Assembly: GCA_944325825.1 (NCBI GenBank)
Contig: CALVBP010000008.1
Span: forward strand, 1-64,000
Direction: 5' to 3'
DNA length: 64,000 nt
From: Candidatus Gastranaerophilales bacterium
Lineage (GTDB): Bacteria; Cyanobacteriota; Vampirovibrionia; Gastranaerophilales; Gastranaerophilaceae
Shown: one piece after another, positions 43,773-52,496 of the stretch
Numbering within the stretch: the first letter of the stretch is position 1
Layout of the letters: every line of letters begins with the position of its first letter
Made by a program: the position numbers and the translations under genes
The notes under the pieces: model-generated
Databases searched by the model: none
Told to the model about the DNA's origin: nothing
The model's input: only the letters and a program-made list of their open reading frames with translations

Positions 43773-43819
43773 CTTTTTTTCCTTCCCTATGACGACTCTA
43801 TTATATCACAAAAGTGCTT

Positions 43820-44446
43820 TTATGATTCTCTCAGGTGTTTGAAATGTTTATAAATATATAAGATTCCTAAGATACCAAACACTAAGACAATGAGTATATC
43901 AAACTTATGCCAGAGGTGTTTGAACATCTCCATATTTTCACCGAATTTTACACCCACATACACAAGAACATAACTCCACACAAGAGAACCTAAAAAAGTC
44001 AGGGTAAAAAATATTCTTTTTCGTGCTCTTAAGATTCCGGCAGGAAGAGATATAAATGTTCTTATGACAGGCAGCATCCGGCATAAAAAGAATGCCCAAT
44101 CTCCGTATTTATCTACCCACCTATCCGCATCATCCAAATCTTTTCTTGATACAAGAAAATATTTTCCATATTTTTCGATAAACTTACGTCCGCCGAAATA
44201 GCCTAAATAATAAGAGGGGATTGAGCCCAAAACACATCCGAAAGCTCCTGCCCAGGCTGCCAGATGGAAATTCATTTCTCCCTTACTCACAATATAACCC
44301 GCAAAAGGAAGGATTGCTTCACTCGGCAGAGGAATGTTACAGGATTCAATTGCCATTAATAATGCAATTCCCCAGGGGCCCATATGCGTGATGACATGTT
44401 CAATAAAACTTATTAAATGTGAAAGAATCAGATTTATAACTTCCAT
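43820..44446 (-). CDS. DedA family inner-membrane protein
   Basis: 208 residues from the ATG at 44446, behind GGAGGG; a TTG four codons earlier is not needed. DedA signatures: MAIESCNIPLPSEAILPFAGYI near 35-56 (the E-x-x-x-x-x-P-x-E element) and the C-terminal FFLCRMLPVIRTFISLPAGILR (F-x-x-R-x-x-P-x-x-R-x-x-x-x-x-x-A-G) near 125-146. DedA proteins act as proton-coupled lipid scramblases, e.g. for undecaprenyl phosphate or phospholipids. It lies downstream of the pigment operon and upstream of the activase. Confidence 0.93.
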   Translation of the reverse strand: MEVINLILSHLISFIEHVITHMGPWGIALLMAIESCNIPLPSEAILPFAGYIVSKGEMNFHLAAWAGAFGCVLGSIPSYYLGYFGGRKFIEKYGKYFLVSRKDLDDADRWVDKYGDWAFFLCRMLPVIRTFISLPAGILRARKRIFFTLTFLGSLVWSYVLVYVGVKFGENMEMFKHLWHKFDILIVLVFGILGILYIYKHFKHLRES

Positions 44447-44516
44447 AATGCCCTCCAATGTTTTTGTATAATACCAAAAACATTACAGGAAGTGAATAGG
44501 ATTCGCAATACTTTAC

Positions 44517-44951
44517 CTAATCAATATGATATTCTTTCATTTTACATTTTTTTAAAAGTTTTTCGTAATATTGCTTTTGCTCATCAGCCGGAAGTTTTTC
44601 GGCTTCTTCTAATCCTTCAAAAAAGCGGTCTTTTTTATTTGCATAAGAAATATTTTTCAGTTTTGTTGTACTGTGACAAATCATAGGAATACCGATGGGA
44701 CAGGTTATAATCAAATCCGTAAGAACAATCCCTGCGACAAGCTCAGCAATAGAAGAACCCCTTGAAAAGTCAGTTCTTGGGTTTTCATATTTTTTAGGGA
44801 CATAATCCGTCCAGCGAGGAGCATTTACAGGCTCTTCCGGCTGAACACGATTATCTCTTAAATGTTCGGAATTTTCTTCACTTAACGCAAACGCAGGTAA
44901 ACTATACCCCATAAACAGCACCAGTAAACATACAGCAATAAAGTTTTTCAT
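44517..44951 (-). CDS. secreted hypothetical protein with one membrane segment
   Basis: 144 residues. Signal peptide MKNFIAVCLLVLFMGYSLPAFA (cleavage before LSEEN). Then a polar region rich in Pro, Glu and Asn, a hydrophobic segment SIAELVAGIVLTDLIITCPIGIPMICHST near 66-94 with two cysteines, and a lysine-rich helical tail (KKDRFFEGLEEAEKLPADEQKQYYEKLLKKCKMKEYHID). AGGAG precedes the ATG. It sits 35 bp behind the last gene of the pigment operon on the same strand and could be its final member, but no aryl-polyene family counterpart is recognised. Confidence 0.65.
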   Translation of the reverse strand: MKNFIAVCLLVLFMGYSLPAFALSEENSEHLRDNRVQPEEPVNAPRWTDYVPKKYENPRTDFSRGSSIAELVAGIVLTDLIITCPIGIPMICHSTTKLKNISYANKKDRFFEGLEEAEKLPADEQKQYYEKLLKKCKMKEYHID

Positions 44952-44986
44952 AACAACTCCTATTTATAATTCCATACCAATATATT

Positions 44987-45889
44987 TTACATAAATATAT
45001 CATAAAAATGATAAAATTGATAAGGGGCTATTTGGACCATTTTTTCGAGGAAATTTGTAAAGTTTTTCTGTAACACATTTGCAGAATTGTCCGACTGTTC
45101 TTCCAGATATACATCATATTTATGTTTATTTCTTATACAACTTATAAAATATGTTTTATAGTTTAAAATTTCTGCAAGTTTAAATGTTCCCACGGGCAAA
45201 TGTATTCTTTTATTCATAAAATCTGCTTCTATGCACCTATCAGGGTTATTGGAAGCAATCCTATCCCCGGCAATAAAAGCAATACCTCCGTCTTTTAAAT
45301 TATCGTCCAGTTCAGAAATTGTTGTTACGTCGAATTCTTCTATTGGATAAATTCTTAGATTTTCTTTTTTTGTTTCAAGAGAATTTATAAAGTTATTGAA
45401 AGTTTTACAGTGTTCTTTTTGCAGAAAGACAGAAACCGTACTCGGTCGTGAATGATTGTAATCCGAAAGAAAGGCTTTCATTATATCAATATTTCCTATA
45501 TGGTTACAAATAAAGAGCAATCCTTCTTTATCTTTCATTTGATTAAAAAATTTTTGACCGGCTTCTTCCTCTGGAAAACAAATATCATCAACATTATACG
45601 TTCCGGCAAAAGCCTCCATTTTATAAACAAGAGATTCCGCATAAGATAACACATGCCGTAATGAATTCAGAAAGGAAGGTTTATATTTTTTTTCACCCGT
45701 ATAAGAATATAGAGCCTCAAAATATTTACCGGAATATGTTCTTAAATCCCGATTTGTTAAAAGAGTTATAAGAGTAACAAAAAAAGCTATTAATAATAAA
45801 ACTCTTGTCCCTAATACTTTATAAAGATACCAGGAAATTAATAATCTTTTTTCACCTGCAGATTTTTCTTTAATATTAAACCATTCCAT
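44987..45889 (-). CDS. LpxL/HtrB-type acyltransferase of the aryl-polyene cluster
   Basis: 300 residues with a transmembrane start (LLLIAFFVTLITLL near 31-44) and a lysophospholipid-acyltransferase domain. The catalytic H-x4-D is H130-IGNI-D135 in LFICNHIGNIDIMK; GGIAFIAGDRI near 206-216 and FMNKRIHLPVGTFKLAEI near 225-242 match the substrate pocket of late lipid A acyltransferases. Proteobacterial aryl-polyene clusters carry this domain fused to a glycosyltransferase (ApeJ); here only the acyltransferase half exists. Likely joins the polyene to a lipid carrier. Overlaps the methyltransferase gene by 14 bp. Confidence 0.82.
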   Translation of the reverse strand: MEWFNIKEKSAGEKRLLISWYLYKVLGTRVLLLIAFFVTLITLLTNRDLRTYSGKYFEALYSYTGEKKYKPSFLNSLRHVLSYAESLVYKMEAFAGTYNVDDICFPEEEAGQKFFNQMKDKEGLLFICNHIGNIDIMKAFLSDYNHSRPSTVSVFLQKEHCKTFNNFINSLETKKENLRIYPIEEFDVTTISELDDNLKDGGIAFIAGDRIASNNPDRCIEADFMNKRIHLPVGTFKLAEILNYKTYFISCIRNKHKYDVYLEEQSDNSANVLQKNFTNFLEKMVQIAPYQFYHFYDIFM

Positions 45890-46937
45890 TTTTTCCGCAT
45901 TCCAATAATGTGTAATCGAACGGCCCGATATTATTATATACTCTTACAAGTTTCAGCCCGGCATTATTAATAAGCTCAACCATTTCATTCTGCTCATACA
46001 TCTTGCTGACCCCGTTTGCCATACAGGTAAAATATAATGAAATATGCACCAGTGCATATTTTGCCGCATCAAAAACCTGATTGTCCGTAAAAGGTTCCAG
46101 AATAAAAATTCGAGAAACATTATCCATGTTATTTTTAAGGTCGGTTAATATTTTAAGTATTTGTTCTTTTGAAAAACAATCCAGAAACTGGCTCATTAAA
46201 ATCGCACAATTATTCATCTTCGGATAAACTACATTATTATCAAGCACATTGACCGGATAAAAGTTACATCCGTTCAACGACGGCTCATTTAATCTTGCCG
46301 AGATGTTTTCTTTCAAATCCAGCATAGTAATATCAATATCGGGATTTTTAAGACAGATTTTTTCAAATTTACCTGTATTTCCGCCTATATCAAAAATTTT
46401 CTTAAAATCAGAAGAAATTATTTCAAAAACCTTATCAAAACAATTATCCGAATACAGGTTATCAAACTTGTACCAGCTTGACCTCGCAGGTTCCGGTAAT
46501 TTCGGCACCAGAGGATAAATTGTCTCTTCTTTATTAGAAATAAACTTCTTTAATCCTTCCGGTTTTTTATTAATAAAAGATTGAGTTAACTCACTCGCCC
46601 CAAGATAGCAGATATCTTTTACAAAATTAAAATTTGCAATAGTCATATCATCATATAAAAAAGCTTCACCTTTTGGAGTAAGCTTATATTTTCCGTCATC
46701 ATATTCTACTATATCAATTACTTCTGCTACTTGAATCAAAGTTTTTACCGTATAGCTGTCAAGATTGAGTTTTGATGCTATATCAGCTAAACTTGAAGGA
46801 TTTTTATTTAAAAATTTTAATATGTTTAAATCCAGCATTGCCGAAATCGTCTGAAAACTAAGAGGGGCAAAAGCAAGTTCCTGCGCCTTTGAAAGAGCGG
46901 TTATTCTGGTTTGTTTACGTTCACTATTCTTTTTCAT
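45876..46937 (-). CDS. O-methyltransferase-like enzyme of the aryl-polyene cluster
   Basis: 353 residues. Residues about 15-100 are a winged-helix dimerisation domain (LAFAPLSFQTISAMLDLNILKFL, SLADIASKLNLDSYTVKTLIQ, KYKLTPKGEAFLYDD), as in caffeate/hydroxyneurosporene O-methyltransferases. The SAM site is FDIGGNTGKFEKI near 181-193, MLDLKENIS, then ILMSQFLDCFS near 236. In aryl polyenes such an enzyme methylates the aryl head or hydroxyl group. No Shine-Dalgarno: tgaTATAAT ends six bases before the ATG, inside the 19-bp gap after the exporter gene, so it may also have its own leaderless transcript. Confidence 0.82.
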   Translation of the reverse strand: MKKNSERKQTRITALSKAQELAFAPLSFQTISAMLDLNILKFLNKNPSSLADIASKLNLDSYTVKTLIQVAEVIDIVEYDDGKYKLTPKGEAFLYDDMTIANFNFVKDICYLGASELTQSFINKKPEGLKKFISNKEETIYPLVPKLPEPARSSWYKFDNLYSDNCFDKVFEIISSDFKKIFDIGGNTGKFEKICLKNPDIDITMLDLKENISARLNEPSLNGCNFYPVNVLDNNVVYPKMNNCAILMSQFLDCFSKEQILKILTDLKNNMDNVSRIFILEPFTDNQVFDAAKYALVHISLYFTCMANGVSKMYEQNEMVELINNAGLKLVRVYNNIGPFDYTLLECGKNGMV

Positions 46938-46956
46938 AAAAAGATTATATCATATA

Positions 46957-49062
46957 TTATTCTCTGTCTGTAAAAACTTTAATCAAAATATAATTAAATA
47001 TAACCCCCAGAGAAGTTGTAAGAGCAAGAGTACTAATAAGTTTAAATGTTGTAAAAGACAAAAGCAGGAAGGAAAGTGCTGTCGTGATACAGGCGAGAAA
47101 AATTGCTGTCTCATTTTTAACAAGATTCTTCCTTCCAAAAATAGAATAATCTACAGTAAAACCGAGCGCTAACAACAGTCCCAGAAGATTAAAGAGATTT
47201 AAATCTATCCCAATAAGGCTTACAAATGCAATAACAAAGACCGATGAAATCAATAACGGCAGAAACATTTTCAGAGCTTGTTTATATCCGTATGATAAAA
47301 CCAGAATAAAGTACAATAAAAAATATATAACAGGAAGTATTTTTAAAAATCCGATTCTATATTCTCTTAAGTATTTAGATACTGTCCCCTGAAAATCAAC
47401 AATTTCAATATTTTTATTAACCTCCGGAATAAAATCCGAAAATGAAATAATAATTGAAGTATTATTATTCAACAATAAATCTTTAAAGAAAGAGAAATCC
47501 TCTATTTCTATACCTTGTGGTTTGTAAACTTCATTTATAAGCAGGTTTATTTGTTTATCAGATAAAATCCCTTTATAGTCTTTCAAATTATTCTCATACA
47601 ATAATTTTGTCAAAGTTTCATTCTCTTCCTGACGTTTAATTGACGGAATAAACTTTGATATACAAAGATAATTTATCCCTTTTTTATCAAGTAATGATGT
47701 CACAGACTCTTCATTCTCAAGAATTTTTTGTAAGGATTCGCCTTTTACAGCTAATATTACACTTTTTCCCCCTTCCAGATTCGAGATTTTATTAAAAAGT
47801 TTTTCTGCCTTTAATAAATTTTTTGCCGGAGTATAAAGAGAGGTCAAAGAATCATCAAAGTTTACTTTTAACAATCCTGTAATTATGCTGAAAATCACAA
47901 AAATTATTACTGATATTTTAATTTTTTTATTAAATTGAAACTTAAAAAAACGAACCGATTTTGGAAATTTTATGCATGGATAAATTGTTAATATAAAAAT
48001 ATATATAGCCGCTAAGCCGGCATTTGTAAACGTAGCAATTTGATTCAGTATATCAATTTTTAAGAAATACAGCAGAGAAAATGCCATCATTGTCGATAAA
48101 AGACTCAATGTTAAATCCTTAACAAAACTTTTATCAAAGTTTTCCGAAAAAATATAGTGATATGAATAATCAATACCTATACCGATAAGTGTTGTTCCGA
48201 AGAGGAACGTTATTATATGAAATGTGCTAAATATCGTTTTTGATATCGCAAAACCGGCAAGAAAACCAAACGCTATGTTTAGTGCTATAGGGAGGAGTAT
48301 TTTAAAGCTCCTGAAATAATAATAAGTCAAAAATATAATTAAAACCGTAATTAAAAAGCAGATTATATTTATGGATACAGAACTTGAAATACTCGTCTGA
48401 TATGTATGTACCGGTGTACCTGCAAGATATATATTATTTTTACCATCGGAATATTTGTTCTTGAGCTTTATAAGATTAGCTATAGCCGGACTCTGCATAT
48501 CTTGAGCGGCATTTAGTTTAAAAATTTCACTATCATAATATTTTCCGTCTATATAATAATTTTTGCTTCCGAGATTATTTGATAACAGAAAATCCGTCAG
48601 CAATAAAAAAGGATCTTTACTTACTTCAACCAATGGAATTCCTGCCGGATTATAAAGTCTTGCCAGACTCTGCTCATAAACCGCATTGTAATTTTTCTCT
48701 AATAAAAGCGCCCTTGTCTGCGGAGAAATAAAATTGACCGGAGAGTTGCTATACCAATCTAATAACCGTAAAAAATCTAAATTTGCCGGCAAAAAGTTTT
48801 TTTTATCAACCTCATCTACAAAATTTTGTTTTAATTCTTCCAGACTATTTTCATCATCAGATTCAAATATAACTTTTACAGATTTAGACTGCATGTCAGC
48901 AACGTCAATTATTCTGCTATTTTTGACAATATTTTCCGGAAGAATTGACTTTGCAAGATTTGTTTCAATCCCGCCAAAATTTCTTAACAGCAATATGAGA
49001 AATATAGCCGTTAAAATCGTTATAAAAAATATTCTTAATACCGTTATTCTATTGAAAACCAT
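46957..49062 (-). CDS. MMPL/RND-type exporter of the aryl-polyene cluster
   Basis: 701 residues, twelve-helix RND layout: TM1 near the N-terminus, a periplasmic loop (about 30-225), a helix block (about 228-370, ITVLIIFLTYYYF; IGIGIDYSYHYIF with the conserved GxDY), a second loop and a second helix block (about 555-700, LLLALGFTVDYSIF with the D-Y again). It should move the finished polyene lipid across the inner membrane. Corresponds to the exporter next to the LolA gene in known clusters (ApeM, as I recall). It overlaps the LolA-like gene by 19 bp, which implies translational coupling. Confidence 0.87.
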   Translation of the reverse strand: MVFNRITVLRIFFITILTAIFLILLLRNFGGIETNLAKSILPENIVKNSRIIDVADMQSKSVKVIFESDDENSLEELKQNFVDEVDKKNFLPANLDFLRLLDWYSNSPVNFISPQTRALLLEKNYNAVYEQSLARLYNPAGIPLVEVSKDPFLLLTDFLLSNNLGSKNYYIDGKYYDSEIFKLNAAQDMQSPAIANLIKLKNKYSDGKNNIYLAGTPVHTYQTSISSSVSINIICFLITVLIIFLTYYYFRSFKILLPIALNIAFGFLAGFAISKTIFSTFHIITFLFGTTLIGIGIDYSYHYIFSENFDKSFVKDLTLSLLSTMMAFSLLYFLKIDILNQIATFTNAGLAAIYIFILTIYPCIKFPKSVRFFKFQFNKKIKISVIIFVIFSIITGLLKVNFDDSLTSLYTPAKNLLKAEKLFNKISNLEGGKSVILAVKGESLQKILENEESVTSLLDKKGINYLCISKFIPSIKRQEENETLTKLLYENNLKDYKGILSDKQINLLINEVYKPQGIEIEDFSFFKDLLLNNNTSIIISFSDFIPEVNKNIEIVDFQGTVSKYLREYRIGFLKILPVIYFLLYFILVLSYGYKQALKMFLPLLISSVFVIAFVSLIGIDLNLFNLLGLLLALGFTVDYSIFGRKNLVKNETAIFLACITTALSFLLLSFTTFKLISTLALTTSLGVIFNYILIKVFTDRE

Positions 49063-49565
49063 TGAGTTGTTTTACTTCCGTCTTTCAGAGATATCACTAT
49101 TTTGTTTATATAATCAATTCCTTCGATTGTTATGGAATCAATATATTTATCCAACCCGCTTTTTACCTTGGGTTTTAATCCCAATGCCCAAGTATTGCCT
49201 GTTTTTTTGTAATAAAAGTCAAACGTATTGTCCAGTTTTGCATATTTTTTGTTTGAAATTGCAAGGATTATATCATTAATTTGTTCACAATCTTTATTCG
49301 TGTATGATGTTGTAATCCTGACAGGATAGGTTGTTTCAAAGAAAATACCCTGCTTTTTATCAAACCTGAAATTACCGCCGGAAACCAAAGGTTTATCAAT
49401 ATTTTTCAGAATCTTCTCCTGTTTAAATTTACATTCAATATTATTGAATTCCGGCAAGACTCCGGTCAAATCTTTCGCCGTAGTTTTATTTTCATATAAA
49501 GATGCACGACATGTTAGTATTGTCATAAACAAACAAATAAATAAATATATCAATTTATTTTTCAT
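49044..49565 (-). CDS. LolA-like periplasmic lipid carrier of the cluster
   Basis: 173 residues with a signal peptide (MKNKLIYLFICLFMTILTCRA, cleavage near 21). The mature part has the LolA half-barrel feel: FNNIECKFKQEKILKNIDKPLVSGGNFRFDKKQGIFFETTYPV (compare F-x-Q-x-x-L...L-x-x-P-x-x-S-G-x-L-x-F) and ALGLKPKVKSGLDKYIDSITIEG. Probably ferries the polyene lipid from the MMPL protein to the outer membrane. Counterpart of the LolA-like gene between thioesterase and exporter in classical clusters. Overlaps the thioesterase by 11 bp. Confidence 0.82.
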   Translation of the reverse strand: MKNKLIYLFICLFMTILTCRASLYENKTTAKDLTGVLPEFNNIECKFKQEKILKNIDKPLVSGGNFRFDKKQGIFFETTYPVRITTSYTNKDCEQINDIILAISNKKYAKLDNTFDFYYKKTGNTWALGLKPKVKSGLDKYIDSITIEGIDYINKIVISLKDGSKTTQWFSIE

Positions 49566-49968
49566 TATAAATACCTAATGTTTGTAATAATTTTTCAGGA
49601 GCATTATAAACACTTTCTCCTGTTTTGATATTGATACCTATTTGCATAGATTCTGCTTCAAAAACAATATCTACACCATTAAAAATTTTATATTTAATTA
49701 TAATAGCAGGCTCTATTTCAATAAGAGAGGTTTTAATCAAAATCTTCTGATTAAAACTTAGCGGTTTCACATATTTCATACTCATTTTAGCTATAGGATA
49801 AATGTAATTATCATCTTTCATATCATAATAGGTGTATCCTATTTTATCAAACATATCACAGCGAGACTGTTCCAGATATTTTACATAATTCCCATGCCAG
49901 ACGACATTCATCGGATCAAGGTCATGAAACGGGACTTTTATCTCTAATTCCGATTCAAATAAACTCAT
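49555..49968 (-). CDS. hot-dog thioesterase (4-hydroxybenzoyl-CoA thioesterase type)
   Basis: 137 residues. The family signature F-x-D-x-D-x-x-x-x-V-x-(W/H)-x-N-Y-x-x-Y is F14-HDLDPMNVVWHGNYVKYLEQSR with D18 the likely catalytic acid and H25 beside it. Single hot-dog fold, no signal peptide. In aryl-polyene clusters the thioesterase (ApeK) edits or releases acyl thioesters. The start overlaps the ligase stop by four bases and GAAGGAG is present upstream. Confidence 0.85.
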   Translation of the reverse strand: MSLFESELEIKVPFHDLDPMNVVWHGNYVKYLEQSRCDMFDKIGYTYYDMKDDNYIYPIAKMSMKYVKPLSFNQKILIKTSLIEIEPAIIIKYKIFNGVDIVFEAESMQIGINIKTGESVYNAPEKLLQTLGIYNEK

Positions 49969-51572
49969 TGAAGAACTCCTTCAAAAACATTTTCACATGA
50001 AAATACCCCCGAGGAAAGATTATTTTCATCATTATAATACTCAAAATTTATACTCTTTTCTTTATGAGTAAGTTTAAGATAAACAATTTCTCCCGAATGG
50101 ATTATATTACTGAACTTAATCCTACGAATCTGCCCGTCGCTTAGAGTTTTACTAAAGCAACGTTCTCCTAGAAAAGAAGCTAAATACAATTGGACAACCC
50201 CGGGTGTAATCGGATAATCCGGAAAATGTCCTGAATAAAAATTACAATTTTTATGAAAAAACAGTTTATAAATTACTGTATTATCACTACTTTCCCTGTC
50301 AAGCACCACAGGGAAAGTTAAATTTATTTCAAAAAGATGTTGAATATAAAGCTTATCAATTTTTCCGGCTCTTGTCCTCGGAATTATATCCGTAAATTTC
50401 CATCTCTGAGGAATAACGTCATATTTTAATTTACAAAAAGCTTTCAGATTTTTTATCAATTCTATTATTCCGTTTTTAAGTAAAAAATCTCTGCCAGTAT
50501 TTGTTAGAGCACACAAGCAGGCAATTTTATCATTATATTTAAAACAGAAGCTTTCCGAAACAAAGTCATTATCATTTAAAAAATTTTCCATATCCTCAGC
50601 AGAAACTCGTTTTTCCTGTATTTTTAAAAGTCTGTCTGTTCGATTTTTTAAAACAATTTTATTATTTACAATTTCAATCCTGTCACAAATTTCCACCTCA
50701 TTTTCCAGAGCATAAGGTGTTTTTACCATAACTGAATTTTCAAAAGGAAATATATTAACATTTTCAAACAAAGTCATATCTTTATGATTGGAATCTGTCC
50801 GGTATGCGATTACCCCTGTTTCCGTACTACCGTATATTTCTATAACTTTACAAAAACTTTCAAGATATTTATAGGTTTCATCTTTGAGTTTAGAACCCGC
50901 AGACGCTATGTATTTAGCACCGTTTAAAACCGCTCTGTTCTTTCTTGCCGAATCTAAAAAAGAGGGGGTTGATACAAAAAGACTGTTTTCTATATTATAC
51001 CTGTCAGGATACTCAATTACGTTCGCATAAATCGTTCTGTGTGTACACAAAGGAAAAGCAAAGGCCATCGTTAGACCGAAAAGATGGGCACATGTTGTTG
51101 ATGATGTTATAACAAGCTCTTCTTCTTTACTAAAATCGAATGTTTTATTAATATCAAGAGCCTCATTAATCAAATTGGTAAGATTTTTTTTTATACATTT
51201 ATTCTTCCCGCTGCTCCCTGAGGTCAATAGGTTAACATAACAATCTTCTTCTTTAATCACAGGAAAGTTGTTTACACTTATATTAAAATCAAACTCGCAT
51301 TTGTTTATAATATCAAAGTCAAAATCCAAATTTCTTATCTTATTAATATCATCAACAAGATAAATATTTTTACCCGTAAATATCGAGGCGAAAAAATTTA
51401 TTGTAAAAACAATAATGTCATCCGGAATTAATAAGACATTTTTCTTTTTTGTTTTTAAAACAGGTATATTAGCAAAAACATGCCCTTTTAATTCTTTATA
51501 GCTAACCTCTTTATTGCTGTTCTTCAAAACAATCCGGCTATCAAATTTATCGCTGTAAAAAGGTTTTAACAT
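49965..51572 (-). CDS. AMP-ligase fused to a FabZ-like dehydratase domain
   Basis: 535 residues, two enzymes in one chain. Residues 1 to about 410 are an adenylate-forming ligase: P-loop LLTSGSSGKNK at 115-125, EIYGSTETGVIAY near 243, PRTRAGKIDKLY near 406 with the terminal catalytic Lys. It should activate an aromatic acid and load it on an ACP. Residues about 425-535 are a hot-dog dehydratase, FYSGHFPDYPITPGVVQLYLASF near 447-469 holding the FabA/Z-type His. These correspond to ApeH and ApeI, separate in many clusters. The ligase half is shorter than free-standing relatives. TAATG coupling with the gene upstream. Confidence 0.87.
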   Translation of the reverse strand: MLKPFYSDKFDSRIVLKNSNKEVSYKELKGHVFANIPVLKTKKKNVLLIPDDIIVFTINFFASIFTGKNIYLVDDINKIRNLDFDFDIINKCEFDFNISVNNFPVIKEEDCYVNLLTSGSSGKNKCIKKNLTNLINEALDINKTFDFSKEEELVITSSTTCAHLFGLTMAFAFPLCTHRTIYANVIEYPDRYNIENSLFVSTPSFLDSARKNRAVLNGAKYIASAGSKLKDETYKYLESFCKVIEIYGSTETGVIAYRTDSNHKDMTLFENVNIFPFENSVMVKTPYALENEVEICDRIEIVNNKIVLKNRTDRLLKIQEKRVSAEDMENFLNDNDFVSESFCFKYNDKIACLCALTNTGRDFLLKNGIIELIKNLKAFCKLKYDVIPQRWKFTDIIPRTRAGKIDKLYIQHLFEINLTFPVVLDRESSDNTVIYKLFFHKNCNFYSGHFPDYPITPGVVQLYLASFLGERCFSKTLSDGQIRRIKFSNIIHSGEIVYLKLTHKEKSINFEYYNDENNLSSGVFSCENVFEGVLQ

Positions 51573-51964
51573 TACAGATTATGCCTCTTTCTGAAAATAA
51601 TTCTTACAATATATTCTATTATAAATATAGTACCGACCAAAAAATAAGAGAAAAAACAGTTATAAAACATCCATACTGTATCATTCAGAAAAATCGTTAT
51701 AACCGATACAACAAAATTAAGGAACAAAAATACACACCACACATAAGTAAGTTTTTTTGTATACTCAAGCTCAAGGGGATGAAGATTTTTACTCCACATT
51801 CTTGCAAATTTTTGTATAATAGTTTCTCGGGTAAATAAAGAACTGAAAAAAATTAAAAATATTGTAAAATTCATTACCGGAGGGTAAAAACGTATTACAA
51901 AAAACCTTTTAAAATAAAAGAGTACAAATAAACATATCGTAAATATAAAAGGTAAAAATCTCAT
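51572..51964 (-). CDS. small integral membrane protein of the aryl-polyene cluster
   Basis: 130 residues, four hydrophobic stretches (FIFTICLFVLFYF; MNFTIFLIFFSSLF; VWCVFLFLNFVVSVITIFL; YFLVGTIFIIEYIV) and the RETIIQKFARMW element between the second and third. Size, topology and position between ACP and ligase match the COG4648-type membrane protein of other clusters (ApeG). Its role is unknown; it may anchor the synthase at the membrane. No Shine-Dalgarno; starts one base after the ACP stop, so translation is probably coupled. Confidence 0.8.
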   Translation of the reverse strand: MRFLPFIFTICLFVLFYFKRFFVIRFYPPVMNFTIFLIFFSSLFTRETIIQKFARMWSKNLHPLELEYTKKLTYVWCVFLFLNFVVSVITIFLNDTVWMFYNCFFSYFLVGTIFIIEYIVRIIFRKRHNL

Positions 51965-51965
51965 C

Positions 51966-52217
51966 TTAAATTAAGTCATAGATTGCATTAACAACATCAT
52001 CTACTGTGCGTATTTGTTTAAACTCCTCAGGAGAGATTTTCTTGTCAGTAAACTGTTGAAGCCTGACAGCTAAATCAACCGCATCAATACTGTCAAATCC
52101 TAAATCAGTAAACAAATTTGCCTCGTTTGAAATATCATTGCTGTCAACTTCAAAATCATTGATAAGGATTTCTGCTAATTTATTTTTTATTTCTTCTTTA
52201 GAATAAGGCTTAGCCAT
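51966..52217 (-). CDS. acyl carrier protein (second in operon)
   Basis: 83 residues. The phosphopantetheine serine lies in LGFDSIDAVDLAVRLQ near 43, preceded by ANLFTDL and followed by a C-terminal helix ending VNAIYDLI. Acidic overall. One of a tandem pair, as in known aryl-polyene clusters, where the two ACPs divide starter loading and chain extension. AAGGAG lies upstream; it overlaps the other ACP gene by eight bases. Confidence 0.92.
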   Translation of the reverse strand: MAKPYSKEEIKNKLAEILINDFEVDSNDISNEANLFTDLGFDSIDAVDLAVRLQQFTDKKISPEEFKQIRTVDDVVNAIYDLI

Positions 52218-52467
52218 TTTTCTGACTCCTTATTAAATCTGCCAGCGTGTTAACTGAATAGAAATGCTTTACATTTTCTTCTTTATTGGAACTCAAAGTT
52301 AAGTTAAAATGCCTTTTCAATGCCATTCCTAACTCCAGCGCATCAATAGAATCAAGCCCTAATCCTTCTCCGAATAAAGCTTCGTCGTTTTTTATATCAG
52401 CAATTGTTATGTCTTCCAAATCTAAAGATTTTATAATTAAATCTTTTATTTCATCTTCTAATATCAT
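52210..52467 (-). CDS. acyl carrier protein (first in operon)
   Basis: 85 residues with the phosphopantetheine site GLGLDSIDALELGMALKRHF near 40 and the helix-1 start EDEIKDLIIKSLDLEDITI. The GLGLDSID variant differs from the LGFDSID of its partner, suggesting that the two ACPs have separate clients. The C-terminal part HFYSVNTLADLIRSQK includes an unusual VKHFYS strand typical of aryl-polyene ACPs. AGGA at nine bases. Follows the PlsC gene by 29 bp. Confidence 0.92.
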   Translation of the reverse strand: MILEDEIKDLIIKSLDLEDITIADIKNDEALFGEGLGLDSIDALELGMALKRHFNLTLSSNKEENVKHFYSVNTLADLIRSQKNG

Positions 52468-52496
52468 AATAAAATCCTAACATACTAAATCTTTTT

